Origin: Pseudanabaena frigida
Lineage (GTDB): Bacteria; Cyanobacteriota; Cyanobacteriia; Pseudanabaenales; Pseudanabaenaceae
DNA length: 64,000 bases
Assembly (NCBI GenBank): GCA_003242085.1
Contig: QBML01000022.1
Span: 1 to 64,000 of the forward strand
Reading direction: 5' to 3'
The notes beneath the pieces were generated by a model. It saw only the letters and a program-made list of their open reading frames with translations. It made no database searches and was not told where the DNA came from. This document shows positions 1 to 8,188 of this stretch, one piece after another (the stretch's first letter is position 1; each line of letters begins with the position of its first letter). The position numbers and the translations under genes were made by a program.

Positions 1-101
1 AAAATAGAGATCCAGAATTGAAAATTTTAGATCTAGAATCAAAACGAAAACTACAGGGATTCCCAAATTAACCATATACCAACGAAGAATTTATAGCAAG
101 A

Positions 102-225
102 AAAACTTCGATCTACTTCGATCTACTTCTTTGATCTTCGTGGTGATCGCTGTCTACTCGATCGACTCATTCTCATTACAGAGTTACAAGCTGCATAATT
201 AGCCCATGAGTTTTGAGAGAAGTAA
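102..225 (+). repeat. Leader repeat, copy 1
   Basis: About 120 bp upstream of the first small gene aligns end to end with the stretch just upstream of the phosphatidyltransferase gene (558-681). Shared blocks include CTACTTCGATCTACTTCTTT, ACTCATTCTCATTACAGAG and TATGAGTTTT-type sequence, with few gaps. By eye identity is near 80 percent. Both copies end directly at a start-codon region, so this could be a duplicated promoter plus 5' untranslated leader. Function is inferred; no conserved hairpin is obvious. Confidence 0.7.
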
Positions 226-233
226 TTATTTTG

Positions 234-458
234 ATGAAATTTTTTTGGGCAATAATACTTACTGGAAGTGTTATGGGACTACTACTCAGTTTTGTCCTCT
301 TGATAGGAACTAGTTTTTGTAAGGCAGGTCCATGCGATCCTGATGAGTTACAGCGTAATAATAATCAATTAAGGAGCTTGTTCACAATATCTTGTGTAGG
401 CACAGCAGCTTCCTGTATGGGTTTAAAAGCTTCTTCAAGCAATAACAAAAAAAGTTGA
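234..458 (+). CDS. Small membrane protein of unknown function
   Basis: A 74-residue protein starting at the ATG at 234; a TTG seven codons upstream is possible but the ATG gives a normal signal-anchor start (MKFFWAIIL). Residues 3-25 are strongly hydrophobic and a weaker hydrophobic stretch lies near residues 45-60. Four cysteines (in SFCKAGPC, ISC and SCMG) and a charged middle (DPDELQRNNN) stand out. I do not recognise a family. The gene is isolated: it has its own leader repeat upstream and a strong terminator 27 bp downstream, so it is probably transcribed alone. Its leader resembles that of the lipid operon that follows, which suggests shared regulation. Being short and without a known family, it could still be a spurious frame, but the leader and the terminator support it. 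Confidence 0.55.
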   Translation: MKFFWAIILTGSVMGLLLSFVLLIGTSFCKAGPCDPDELQRNNNQLRSLFTISCVGTAASCMGLKASSSNNKKS

Positions 459-484
459 ACTGCTTAACGGTTAAGGGATATAAA

Positions 485-529
485 CCAAAACAATAAAAGC
501 CTCGCTTTGCGAGGCTTTTATTGTTTTGG
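485..529. terminator. Strong bidirectional hairpin terminator
   Basis: A perfect inverted repeat with arms reading CCAAAACAATAAAAGCCTCG around a short TTT-type loop, ending in a T-rich tract. It lies just after the small membrane protein gene and before the leader of the lipid operon, so it should end the first transcript. Confidence 0.85.
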
Positions 530-557
530 CTCACAAAAATAATTTGGAATTGATCGG

Positions 558-681
558 AAAACTTCGCCCTACTTCGATCTACTTCTTTGGTCTTCGTATC
601 GATCGCTGCTTACTCGCTTAACTCATTCTCATTACAGAGGTACAGACGGCATGATGAGCTTATGAGTTTTCGGAGCAGCCA
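558..681 (+). repeat. Leader repeat, copy 2
   Basis: Second copy of the 120-bp leader seen at 102-225, here ending at the ATG of the phosphatidyltransferase gene. It keeps the same blocks in the same order. The ribosome-binding-like GGAG near 671 lies in its last part, where copy 1 has GAGAGAAG instead. Confidence 0.7.
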
Positions 682-1320
682 ATGATTTCCGTCTATCAAT
701 GCAAATCAACATTTCAAAATCTACTCCGTCCATTAGTCAAACAATTGGCAATATGGCAAATTTCTCCAAACCAAGTTACGGTATCGGCGATTTTGTTGTC
801 AGGATTGACGGGATTAGCACTTGCGCAAAGTACACAATTCGCGAATCCTTGGTTGCCCACGACGCAACAGGTTCTATGCTTTATGCCGATCGCCCTATTA
901 GTACGCATGGCACTCAATGCGATCGATGGAATGCTTTCCCGCGAACATCAAAAGACAACTAAATTGGGCTGCATACTCAACGAATTGGGAGATGTCTTAT
1001 CTGATTCGTTTCTCTACTTACCCTTTGCTCTAATTGCAGGCGTTTCTGCTCCCTCGATCGTCGGGATTGCGATCTTAGCGATCGCCTCAGAAATGGTTGG
1101 GGTCTTAGGCTATGAGATTGACCATAAACGTCACTACGAAGGTCCAATGGGTAAAAGCGATCGCGCCCTAGTTTTCGGTGTAATTGGTTTGATATTAGGT
1201 TTCGGAATCGAGACTAATCAATGGCTAACGTTCCTTTTAGTTGGAGTTATCTTTCTTCAGATTTGGACAATTACTAATCGCATTCAAGGAATGTTACAGG
1301 AGGTCGAAGCATGGGAATAA
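682..1320 (+). CDS. CDP-alcohol phosphatidyltransferase family protein (YnbA-like)
   Basis: An integral membrane enzyme of 212 residues, expected to transfer a phosphatidyl group from CDP-diacylglycerol to an alcohol. The family signature is at residues 79-104: N79-x2-D82-G83-x2-S-R87-x8-G96-x3-N100-x3-D104. The canonical motif has Asp at the first and third acidic positions, where this protein has Asn (N79, N100); D82 and D104 remain. This may be a feature of the subfamily rather than a loss of function. About five hydrophobic segments follow the expected topology. It is the first gene of a four-gene operon and overlaps the next gene by 10 bp. A GGAG about 8 bp before the ATG supports this start. 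The set CDP-alcohol transferase, CdsA-like, methyltransferase recalls E. coli ynbABC. The alcohol acceptor cannot be told from sequence. Confidence 0.85.
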   Translation: MISVYQCKSTFQNLLRPLVKQLAIWQISPNQVTVSAILLSGLTGLALAQSTQFANPWLPTTQQVLCFMPIALLVRMALNAIDGMLSREHQKTTKLGCILNELGDVLSDSFLYLPFALIAGVSAPSIVGIAILAIASEMVGVLGYEIDHKRHYEGPMGKSDRALVFGVIGLILGFGIETNQWLTFLLVGVIFLQIWTITNRIQGMLQEVEAWE

Positions 1321-2285
1321 ATATGGAAAATATAGGGATAAACATTGCAACACCAGTGCTGTTAACCCTCGCAGGAATCTTTGGACTTCTAGCGATCGCG
1401 ACAATGATCGCCTTTGGTTTAGCCTTGAGTCATTGGGATACAGACTATAGCGAACTAAATGCTCGGATTAAATCTTGGTGGGTGATGGTCACAATTTTTA
1501 GTCTTGCCATCTTGCTCAAGCACCCCGTTTCCATCGTCTTTTTTATGTTTCTCAGTTTCATTGCCCTGCGAGAATACCTTTCTCTAATTCCCACTCGATT
1601 TAGCGATCGCCGAGTTTTACTCTGGGCCTATCTTGCCATCGTACTCCAGTATTTCTGGATTTACATTGGTTGGTACGGAATGTTTCTGATCTTCATTCCT
1701 ATCTATATGTTTCTGCTCCTGCCAATGCGAATGTTGCTTAATGGCGAAACTGAAGGATTTTTAAATGCGATCGGCACGCTTCACTGGGGACTAATGCTGA
1801 ATGTCTATACAATTAGCCATCTCTCCTATTTAATCATGCTTCCCCTTAGTGGTAATCCAGTTGCAGGCGGCACAGGGTTATTAGTCTATCTATTACTGCT
1901 GACTGAAATCAATGATATTGCCCAATATATCTTCGGAAAGATGTTTGGCTGTCACAAAATCATTCCCAAAGTCAGTCCCAATAAAACCGTTGAAGGGCTA
2001 CTCGGCGGCGTTTTGACGACTACAGGACTAGCGATCGCCTTAGCACCTTGGCTGACTCCCTTTGATTTACTCCATTCCGCTTGTCTGGGACTACTCCTCA
2101 GCCTGACGGGTTTCATCGGCGATGTGAATATTTCGGCACTGAAACGCGATTTAGGCATTAAGGATAGCGGCACAATTCTCCCTGGACATGGGGGCATTCT
2201 GGATCGCATTGATAGTCTTACTTACACGGCTCCCCTGTTTTTTCACTTTACAGTTTATTTCTACTACCACGGACAATTGCTATGA
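1311..2285 (+). CDS. Phosphatidate cytidylyltransferase (CdsA/YnbB-like)
   Basis: Polytopic membrane protein of 324 residues that should make CDP-diacylglycerol from phosphatidic acid and CTP. The CdsA signature is complete near the C-terminus: SALKRDLGIKDSG followed by LPGHGGILDRIDS. About eight hydrophobic segments precede it. The ATG at 1311 has an ideal AGGAGG at 1298-1303; a second ATG at 1323 is less well placed. It starts inside the end of the phosphatidyltransferase gene and its end overlaps the acyltransferase gene by ATGA, so the genes are probably translationally coupled. A cyanobacterial housekeeping cdsA is expected elsewhere in the genome, so this copy is probably dedicated to the specialised lipid made by this operon; that is inference. 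Confidence 0.9.
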   Translation: MGINMENIGINIATPVLLTLAGIFGLLAIATMIAFGLALSHWDTDYSELNARIKSWWVMVTIFSLAILLKHPVSIVFFMFLSFIALREYLSLIPTRFSDRRVLLWAYLAIVLQYFWIYIGWYGMFLIFIPIYMFLLLPMRMLLNGETEGFLNAIGTLHWGLMLNVYTISHLSYLIMLPLSGNPVAGGTGLLVYLLLLTEINDIAQYIFGKMFGCHKIIPKVSPNKTVEGLLGGVLTTTGLAIALAPWLTPFDLLHSACLGLLLSLTGFIGDVNISALKRDLGIKDSGTILPGHGGILDRIDSLTYTAPLFFHFTVYFYYHGQLL

Positions 2286-2935
2286 AACGAATTCTTAGGG
2301 TCATTTTCTTTCTGACCACAAAAATCATCGTCTTGATTCTTTTGGGATTACGCATCCAACATCGAGAGAGATTACCCACCTCAGGAGCCGCAATTCTAGT
2401 TGCTAACCACAATAGTCATCTGGACACGCTCGTACTCTTGTCACTATTCCCATTATCAAAAGTGCAGCATCTCCGTCCCGTGGCAAACGAGCAGTATTTC
2501 CTGCAACAAAACCCCTGTTTAGCATGGTTTGCTCGTCACATTCTGAATATCATTCCTGTTACGACTGAAGCAGGTAACTGCCGAGAAAATAGTTGTCATC
2601 ATCGCAACTTCTTTAAAAACTGTGCTGAGGCGATCGCTCAAAATCAGATCCTGATTCTCTATCCCGAAGGCACGAGAGGAACACCCGAAAGCCTTGGTGA
2701 ATTTAGAAGTGGTATTGCCCATCTAGCTAAACAACATCCTGATGTGCCCATTATTCCCATTTTTCTGCATGGTCTTGGCAAATCTCTACCCAAAGGAGAC
2801 TTCCTGCCTGTTCCCTTACTATGCTGGATCTGTATCGGTGAATCGCTGTACTGGAATGGTCAGAAACAAATTTTTCTCCAACAGCTAACAGAGCGCATCC
2901 AGAAATTATCAGACGACAGACTACTTTCAATTTGA
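2282..2935 (+). CDS. 1-acyl-glycerol-3-phosphate acyltransferase-like protein (PlsC family)
   Basis: A 217-residue acyltransferase. The catalytic HX4D box is visible as NHNSHLD near residues 42-48, and the phosphate-binding box as YPEGTR near residues 127-132. A hydrophobic N-terminus (IFFLTTKIIVLILLG) should anchor it to the inner face of the membrane. Enzymes of this family acylate lysophospholipids, typically making phosphatidic acid, the substrate of the CdsA-like enzyme encoded just upstream. The ATG overlaps the upstream stop (ATGA). The length is typical of the shorter PlsC-like proteins. The acyl acceptor is not deducible, and other lysolipids are possible. Confidence 0.88.
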   Translation: MKRILRVIFFLTTKIIVLILLGLRIQHRERLPTSGAAILVANHNSHLDTLVLLSLFPLSKVQHLRPVANEQYFLQQNPCLAWFARHILNIIPVTTEAGNCRENSCHHRNFFKNCAEAIAQNQILILYPEGTRGTPESLGEFRSGIAHLAKQHPDVPIIPIFLHGLGKSLPKGDFLPVPLLCWICIGESLYWNGQKQIFLQQLTERIQKLSDDRLLSI

Positions 2936-3840
2936 AGCAATTCTTTACTCACTTTTACTTATCTTCGAGAGTTAAAATGTTACTACAAAAATCACCTCCC
3001 ACTTACGAGCAACTTCTCCGCCCTCTCTCAGTCTGGAATCCAAAAGCTTGGTACTACGGATTGATGAATCTCTCACTTAAAACTATTGGCAAACTATCGA
3101 AAGGGGTTCAGATCGGCTTTCAGTATGGCTTTGACTCAGGTGTAATGTTGGAGTATGTTTACTACAATAAACCAAATGGGATTACGCCTCTAGGAATGCT
3201 CATTGACTGGTTTTATCTCAATTCTCAAGGATGGCGTGGCATTAGAGAGCGATCTCTACTAATGAAAACCACACTTCGCCGTGTATTACAGTCCTATCAA
3301 CAGCAAAATATCCCTTGTCATTTGTTGGATGTTGCCTGTGGTGGAGGTCGTTATGATTTAGAGGTGTTACGGGAGTTTGAGACTAATGCGATCGCTGCAA
3401 CCCTGCGCGATTACAAATTAGAGAATGTGACCAAGGCAGATCAGTTAGCGACTCAATTTGGAGTTACTGCCCAGATCGAACAGGCTGATGCTTTCAATGA
3501 TGAAGATCTAGAGCGAGTTCAGCCTAGCCCGAATGTGATTATTGTTTCGGGTTTGCATGAGATTTTGCCAAATGACGCGCTAATCAAGCATCACTTTCAG
3601 CAACTCTATCGAATTCTCGATTCATCAGGGACGCTGATTTTCACGATTCAGCCGCAGCATCCGCAACTAGAAATGATTGCTCGAACATTGCCCGCCCATA
3701 CAGGTTTGCCTTGGGTAATGCGAGTCCGCTCTTGGGAACTCATTCGCCAATGGGCGGAAGCAGCAGGATTTGATGATTTTCAAGTAGTAATGGAATCCAA
3801 TGGAATTTTTGGAGTTGTGACGGCTGAGAAAAATTCATAG
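2932..3840 (+). CDS. SAM-dependent methyltransferase (YnbC C-terminal / Methyltransf_20-like)
   Basis: Class I methyltransferase of 302 residues. The SAM-binding motif I reads LLDVACGGGRYDLEVL near residues 133-148; later strands include VIIVSGLHEILPN and GTLIFTIQPQHPQ. The layout resembles the methyltransferase half of E. coli YnbC. The start is uncertain: a TTG at 2932 overlaps the previous stop, while an ATG at 2977 would remove 15 residues. As the last gene of the lipid operon it probably modifies the headgroup or another part of the lipid made by the three upstream enzymes. The substrate is unknown. The E. coli operon fuses this domain to a hydrolase and adds a phosphatase, neither of which is seen here. 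Confidence 0.75.
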   Translation: MKQFFTHFYLSSRVKMLLQKSPPTYEQLLRPLSVWNPKAWYYGLMNLSLKTIGKLSKGVQIGFQYGFDSGVMLEYVYYNKPNGITPLGMLIDWFYLNSQGWRGIRERSLLMKTTLRRVLQSYQQQNIPCHLLDVACGGGRYDLEVLREFETNAIAATLRDYKLENVTKADQLATQFGVTAQIEQADAFNDEDLERVQPSPNVIIVSGLHEILPNDALIKHHFQQLYRILDSSGTLIFTIQPQHPQLEMIARTLPAHTGLPWVMRVRSWELIRQWAEAAGFDDFQVVMESNGIFGVVTAEKNS

Positions 3841-3858
3841 CAATCGCACCAATATAGC

Positions 3859-3898
3859 AAAAGAGAGTTACGGCGCGGAGTGCCGCAACTCTCTTTTG
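3859..3898. terminator. Hairpin of the AGAGAGTTGCGG family, probable terminator
   Basis: Inverted repeat with arms CAAAAGAGAGTT and AACTCTCTTTTG, and an inner CGGC/GCCG stem. It lies between the convergent lipid operon and the secreted protein gene, so it can terminate both. Near-identical palindromes occur at 28796-28838 and 52109-52147, which makes it a dispersed repeat as well. Confidence 0.75.
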
Positions 3899-3932
3899 GG
3901 TTTCTACTGGATTTGCAATCTTTTCATAGAGA

Positions 3933-4487
3933 CTAAAAAGAATGCCACTCGCCGCATCTAATATAGTCATAGGGTTGAGTAGCAAAATTTCCATCAGCGA
4001 GTTTCTGGAAAACTCTATTGATTCTAGGTTCTCCCATTTTACAGAAAACCAATACTCCAGCATCTGAGGGTAGTTTCAGACGATAGTTGGCATATTGAAG
4101 CAGCCAAGAGTTTTCTGAATTTACTGGAGTTAACAGCGGTGATTTCTGACTGGAATCTCTACCAGAACGACCATAAAGATCGCAATTCACATAATAGTTA
4201 TGATTCGTATTCGGCGAACCCAATCCTAATGGACGGAAAACATTATTGAGGTTGGATACTCCAGAACTAAGACATTCCAGTATTACTCCGTCTTTGGGTT
4301 CTAATGTAAGAGCATACTGGGCTGTTCTCAATATCCACCCATTTGCAGGATGGATCGCCTCAAGTTTTGTCTCAGCTTTGGCAGGATTGACAGTCAAGAC
4401 TACTCCTGCAATCAGTGAGGAAATGTAGGAACAGATCTTAAGGTGGAATTTATATGGAAATGGGAGTAAGTGCTCTTGTTTGTTCAT
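3933..4487 (-). CDS. Secreted protein with two internal repeats, unknown function
   Basis: A 184-residue protein with a signal peptide (hydrophobic ICSYISSLIAGVVLTV, then probable cleavage after NPAKA near residue 38). The mature part contains two related halves of about 65 residues: WILRTAQYALTLEPKDGVI...CLS...NVFRPL...YYVNCDLYGR and WLLQYANYRLKLPSDAGVL...CKM...RVFQKL...YDYIRCGEW. Each half has two cysteines at matching places, suggesting one disulfide per half. I do not recognise the family. It is expected in the periplasm or outside the cell. It is convergent with the lipid operon and lies 56 bp downstream of the kinase gene on the same strand, so read-through from the kinase operon is possible. 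Confidence 0.7.
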   Translation of the reverse strand: MNKQEHLLPFPYKFHLKICSYISSLIAGVVLTVNPAKAETKLEAIHPANGWILRTAQYALTLEPKDGVILECLSSGVSNLNNVFRPLGLGSPNTNHNYYVNCDLYGRSGRDSSQKSPLLTPVNSENSWLLQYANYRLKLPSDAGVLVFCKMGEPRINRVFQKLADGNFATQPYDYIRCGEWHSF

Positions 4488-4543
4488 TACAAAAATTAAC
4501 TAGGGTGAATTAAGTTTGTGCCTCACAACTAGCAAAACAGATA

Positions 4544-6772
4544 TCAAAACAGAGTTTTCGGTCTGACCCGATTTGCTTCATCTACTAACTGAATTTTTTC
4601 ATTGCCTGTAGCTAGATGTGCCATCGCTCTGAGCGCTTGTTCTAGCCCTTGCCGCAAATGACGTTCCTCTAGAGGTTTTCCTAAAATGGTCAGACTAGAA
4701 ATAGGTGCGATCGCTTGTGTAGTTAGTAAATCGAGTGCGGTTTCTAAAACTTGTTTAGTCAGTCGATAACGCTCCATACCTTCGATCGCAATAGTTTCGA
4801 TCGCTGTGCCTGCATCTTTTAGCTCTTGACCAGTTGGGGAATTAAGCTTTGTATTAATTAGAGTTCTAGCAATTTCCACTCGCGATCGCGCAAATAGACT
4901 CGATGACTGAGGCACTTGTTCTAATGCCGCAACCGCACCATTGCGATTACCTGATGCTAATAGACAACGCGCTAATCCAAAGGAAGCTGTCACGTAGCTA
5001 GGATCGGTGTGACAGACTAATTCATACATTTTAATAGCGAAGGGATAGCGATGGGCACGTTCGGCAGCAAGGGCAATTGCCAATTTTGGGGCTAGTTCCC
5101 CTGGAAGATCGAAATATACTTGATCGAAAGTAGTTTGAGCTTCTTGAAATTTGCCCTGAGCCATTAGCGATCGCCCTCGATACCAAAGAATGCGCCAATC
5201 CCAAGCATCCATTTCTTCTACTTTAGCTAAGACTGATTCAGCCTCTGTATAAACTTTTGTATCTATTAAAGCATTGGCTAACCGCAGCATTGCTTCAGCA
5301 GATTTGGGAGATTTTTGGACTATCTGTCTTAGGTTCTCGACTCGCTTAGCTGGATTAGAAATCGCCCCAGCATTGAGAAGACTATTAAAGGCAGGATCGC
5401 TAGCATCGAGAGTTGGGATAGGTAGTTGATGGTAATCAGCTAAAATCGGTTCAAAATCACTGCTGACAGCGATCGCTAACATATCGCCACCAAATAAACT
5501 ACTCGAAGCAGGACGAGGTGTATTTGTCTCAATAGCAACGATTTCACGTAGTACGCCTATTAGTTGATCTGCCATCTCATCGGCAGATTGAAAGCGATCG
5601 TCGGGATTTTCGGCAGTAGATTTTAATAGAAATCTGTATAGAGACTCCTGTTCTCGGAATAGAGGTTCCTCTTCAGGACTAGGTAAACTGTATAGATGCT
5701 CTTTACTAAAGCCACGAATATCGGTAAGCAAGACTGCTAGGGTTCTACCAATGGTGTATAGGTCGGAAACAACTGTAGGCCCTTCACCTGCTTCGGGAGC
5801 GCTGTAGCCGACCGTACCGTAAATGTCGCCAGATAGATCGTCAATGCGTCTGACTCCTCCCATATCAATTAACTTGACATCATTAGCTTCGACCATGACA
5901 TTGTCTGGCTTAAAATCGCAATAGACTAAACCAAGTTGATGCAGATAGGAGAAGGCGGAGAGGATGCGATGGATATAGGCGATCGCTTCAGCAGGAGGTA
6001 AAGCACCACGACTTTTACGAATCTCTTTGAGCGTTTTCCCGCCCACATATTCCATGACAATGAAACCTTCATTACCATGCTTCACGAAATTATAAATTCC
6101 GACAATATTGGCATGTTTGACGGAAGCAAGGAATTGACGTTCGGCAACAGCAACGGCAGCGCTGGAGGCATCTTCGGTATTCAGCAGTCCTTTCAATACC
6201 ACATAGCGCGATAGAGTCTTATCAAAGCCAAGATAGATCCAACCTAAGCCACCATAGGCGATCGCACCTTTGACTTCATATTGATCGAGAATTAGGTCGT
6301 TAGGTTGCAGCGAAGCAATGAAAGAATACTTTTGTCCGCATTGACTGCAAAATCCCTTTTCTCGCTTTAAAGCATTATTGCAATTGGCACAGTAGCGTTT
6401 ATTCTCAGGTACTTTTGCTTCCAACATAATTGCCTTTTCAGGCTCAGTGGAAGGTAATTCAGGAATAGAAACTAATCCCGCGCCTAGTTGTTTGCGGCTG
6501 CTACGCCCCGATGTGGGACTGGTGCGGCGCGATCCTTTGGAGCGATTGGTCAGTGGTGATGAACCAGTCCCTGTGGTGATTGGCGAACTTCTACCAGTTC
6601 CCTGTGATGAAGTTGCCGAGTTGGGGCTAGTCATTCTCTCAGCGCTATACTGGCGGGCTTGCCCTGTCGTTGAAGATCTTAGAGCTGCTAATCCGCAGAC
6701 ATTGCAATAGCCATCTTCAAGAGTGCCCGTACAACTACCGCGATTACAAGATTCTCCGTCCATCACCATCAC
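4544..6772 (-). CDS. PknG-like Ser/Thr kinase with zinc ribbons and TPR domain
   Basis: A soluble 742-residue kinase with the PknG layout. Residues 9-26 and 128-145 each hold a CxxC pair set typical of a rubredoxin-like or zinc-ribbon metal site; between them is a Ser/Thr/Pro-rich linker (40-95) that could be phosphorylated. The kinase domain starts with the loop AYGGLGWIY, with Lys194 (VVLKG), catalytic D286 in YCDFKPDN (PknG-type, no HRD arginine) and D303 in LIDMGG, a DMG in place of DFG. Residues from about 470 on are helical repeats of TPR type. In Mycobacterium and Corynebacterium PknG controls central nitrogen and carbon metabolism through FHA proteins (GarA/OdhI). Here the kinase ends a six-gene operon that also encodes an FHA protein and a PP2C phosphatase, so a similar circuit is likely. 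Confidence 0.88.
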   Translation of the reverse strand: MMVMDGESCNRGSCTGTLEDGYCNVCGLAALRSSTTGQARQYSAERMTSPNSATSSQGTGRSSPITTGTGSSPLTNRSKGSRRTSPTSGRSSRKQLGAGLVSIPELPSTEPEKAIMLEAKVPENKRYCANCNNALKREKGFCSQCGQKYSFIASLQPNDLILDQYEVKGAIAYGGLGWIYLGFDKTLSRYVVLKGLLNTEDASSAAVAVAERQFLASVKHANIVGIYNFVKHGNEGFIVMEYVGGKTLKEIRKSRGALPPAEAIAYIHRILSAFSYLHQLGLVYCDFKPDNVMVEANDVKLIDMGGVRRIDDLSGDIYGTVGYSAPEAGEGPTVVSDLYTIGRTLAVLLTDIRGFSKEHLYSLPSPEEEPLFREQESLYRFLLKSTAENPDDRFQSADEMADQLIGVLREIVAIETNTPRPASSSLFGGDMLAIAVSSDFEPILADYHQLPIPTLDASDPAFNSLLNAGAISNPAKRVENLRQIVQKSPKSAEAMLRLANALIDTKVYTEAESVLAKVEEMDAWDWRILWYRGRSLMAQGKFQEAQTTFDQVYFDLPGELAPKLAIALAAERAHRYPFAIKMYELVCHTDPSYVTASFGLARCLLASGNRNGAVAALEQVPQSSSLFARSRVEIARTLINTKLNSPTGQELKDAGTAIETIAIEGMERYRLTKQVLETALDLLTTQAIAPISSLTILGKPLEERHLRQGLEQALRAMAHLATGNEKIQLVDEANRVRPKTLF

Positions 6773-6836
6773 TCCATTTCCGATTAAAAATCTAATTAAA
6801 AACCTATTTGAGAATATTTATTTCACGTAACATCAG

Positions 6837-8048
6837 TTAGAACTTAGAATTTAGTATAGTCTCATATTGTTTAACAGTTTCTTCTGCTTGTTTTAACGAG
6901 GTTGGTCTTGTATAGAGGAGTTGTTTTGCTTGTTCTGCAAGTTGTGCCAACTGGATATTTTCTGCAAATCCTTTAGCTAGTGCCTTGGCTTTGAGGGCAT
7001 CCAGTCGTCCGCGTAGCTCTTGTCGAGTCTGAATTGGTAGGCGATTAGCATTAACAGTCTGAGTCTCGATCGCGATATATTCTTTGATTTTAGTAGTGCA
7101 GTTATCTAGACCTATAAGCAAAGAACCGATCGAACCTTCTTTAAATTTGGTTTCTAGTCTTTGCAACCATTGCCCCACTGCCTCAATTTGTTCCAATGCT
7201 AAGGGCGTTCGTAAATAGGTATCACAATCGCTAATTTTCTCTTGGCTTTCTGCTAAGGAGGCGATCGCTTGTTGATTCAAGTCAATTAATTGTTTCAATA
7301 GAGCACGGGCATTTGTAAATCCTTGTTTGAGTTTTTCTTGCACTTGAACAAATCGATCGATTTCGGCGCGGATTTTGGCGATTAATTGCTCAATTTCATT
7401 AAAACTTGCATTAGTCCCTAACGGATCGGACTCGATGCGATCGCGGAAAGAAGCGATCGCTTGGGGAGCTAGTTCCAATTCCTTGCTATTAGACAATCCT
7501 AGCGATGCACTTTGTCTTTGCAAATCGGCTATTTCCGATTCAGCCCGATCTAGTTGTGGCTCTAAGTCATTCCAAACGCAATCAACATTTAAGATGGCAA
7601 CCTTTGCTACTTGAAAAGTTTTTGTCATGGCGACCAACAACTGCAAGGGCGACACTGTGTTAGTAGTCTCTGCGGCTGAGAGTAGTTCTCTTTGAGATAG
7701 AGGAGTACTAATAGTAGGCAAGTGAATCGATTTGCTATTCAAAATTTGCAAGATCTCTTGAGCATTACGCTCTGAGCCTAAAAATCGCGGCATAGAAGCT
7801 CGGAGTTTTTTGGCTTTATCAATAGTTTGGGTGAGCATATCAAAGTGCTGAAAGAGTTCGTTAAGAGCTTCTAGAGCTGGCTCAACTTGCGTTTTACTAA
7901 TACCCGTGAGTTTGACTGGAGAAAACCCTGCTGCTCCTGATAATCTCTGATACGTAAGCAGTCCACACATATCAATCAGATTTTGACTGATCAGTTCCAG
8001 TTTGATTTTCCAATCAGCAAGCGATTGATCGATTTCTTCTAAGACCAT
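6837..8048 (-). CDS. Coiled-coil protein of the PknG operon, unknown function
   Basis: A 403-residue, almost wholly alpha-helical, soluble protein rich in Leu, Gln, Glu and Lys with long heptad-like stretches (for example ESEIADLQRQSASLGL and FVQVQEKLKQGFTNA). There is no signal peptide or membrane segment. No catalytic motif is visible and I do not recognise the family. It lies between the four-TM membrane protein gene and the PknG-like kinase gene on the same strand, with 65 bp before the kinase gene. By position it is a candidate scaffold or adaptor linking the kinase to the membrane protein; this is inference. A HIP1 site lies right in front of its start codon. Confidence 0.7.
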   Translation of the reverse strand: MVLEEIDQSLADWKIKLELISQNLIDMCGLLTYQRLSGAAGFSPVKLTGISKTQVEPALEALNELFQHFDMLTQTIDKAKKLRASMPRFLGSERNAQEILQILNSKSIHLPTISTPLSQRELLSAAETTNTVSPLQLLVAMTKTFQVAKVAILNVDCVWNDLEPQLDRAESEIADLQRQSASLGLSNSKELELAPQAIASFRDRIESDPLGTNASFNEIEQLIAKIRAEIDRFVQVQEKLKQGFTNARALLKQLIDLNQQAIASLAESQEKISDCDTYLRTPLALEQIEAVGQWLQRLETKFKEGSIGSLLIGLDNCTTKIKEYIAIETQTVNANRLPIQTRQELRGRLDALKAKALAKGFAENIQLAQLAEQAKQLLYTRPTSLKQAEETVKQYETILNSKF

Positions 8049-8096
8049 TGCGATCGCTCAAGACTACATAAATTATGTTAAGCCGAGTATACCCAA

Positions 8097-8160
8097 ATAA
8101 AGGCGGTGCAAAGCGCTGCCTTTATTAACTAGGTGTGCGCGGCGAAGCCGCACACACCTA
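8097..8160. repeat. Two adjacent intergenic hairpins inside the PknG operon
   Basis: The 140-bp gap between the membrane and coiled-coil genes holds two palindromes: TAAAGGC...GCCTTTA, and TAGGTGTGCGCGGC with loop GAA and one mismatch in its other arm (8130-8160). The second is strong enough to attenuate read-through and could lower expression of the coiled-coil and kinase genes relative to the genes upstream. It could also be a dispersed intergenic repeat. Confidence 0.7.
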
Positions 8161-8188
8161 ATTATTCACTGGGAAGAGAGTACTTTGA

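Noticed and set aside
3740..4063. Minus-strand open frame of 107 codons spanning the hairpin at 3859
   Set aside because: It runs across the terminator and overlaps both neighbouring genes in other frames; no family resemblance.
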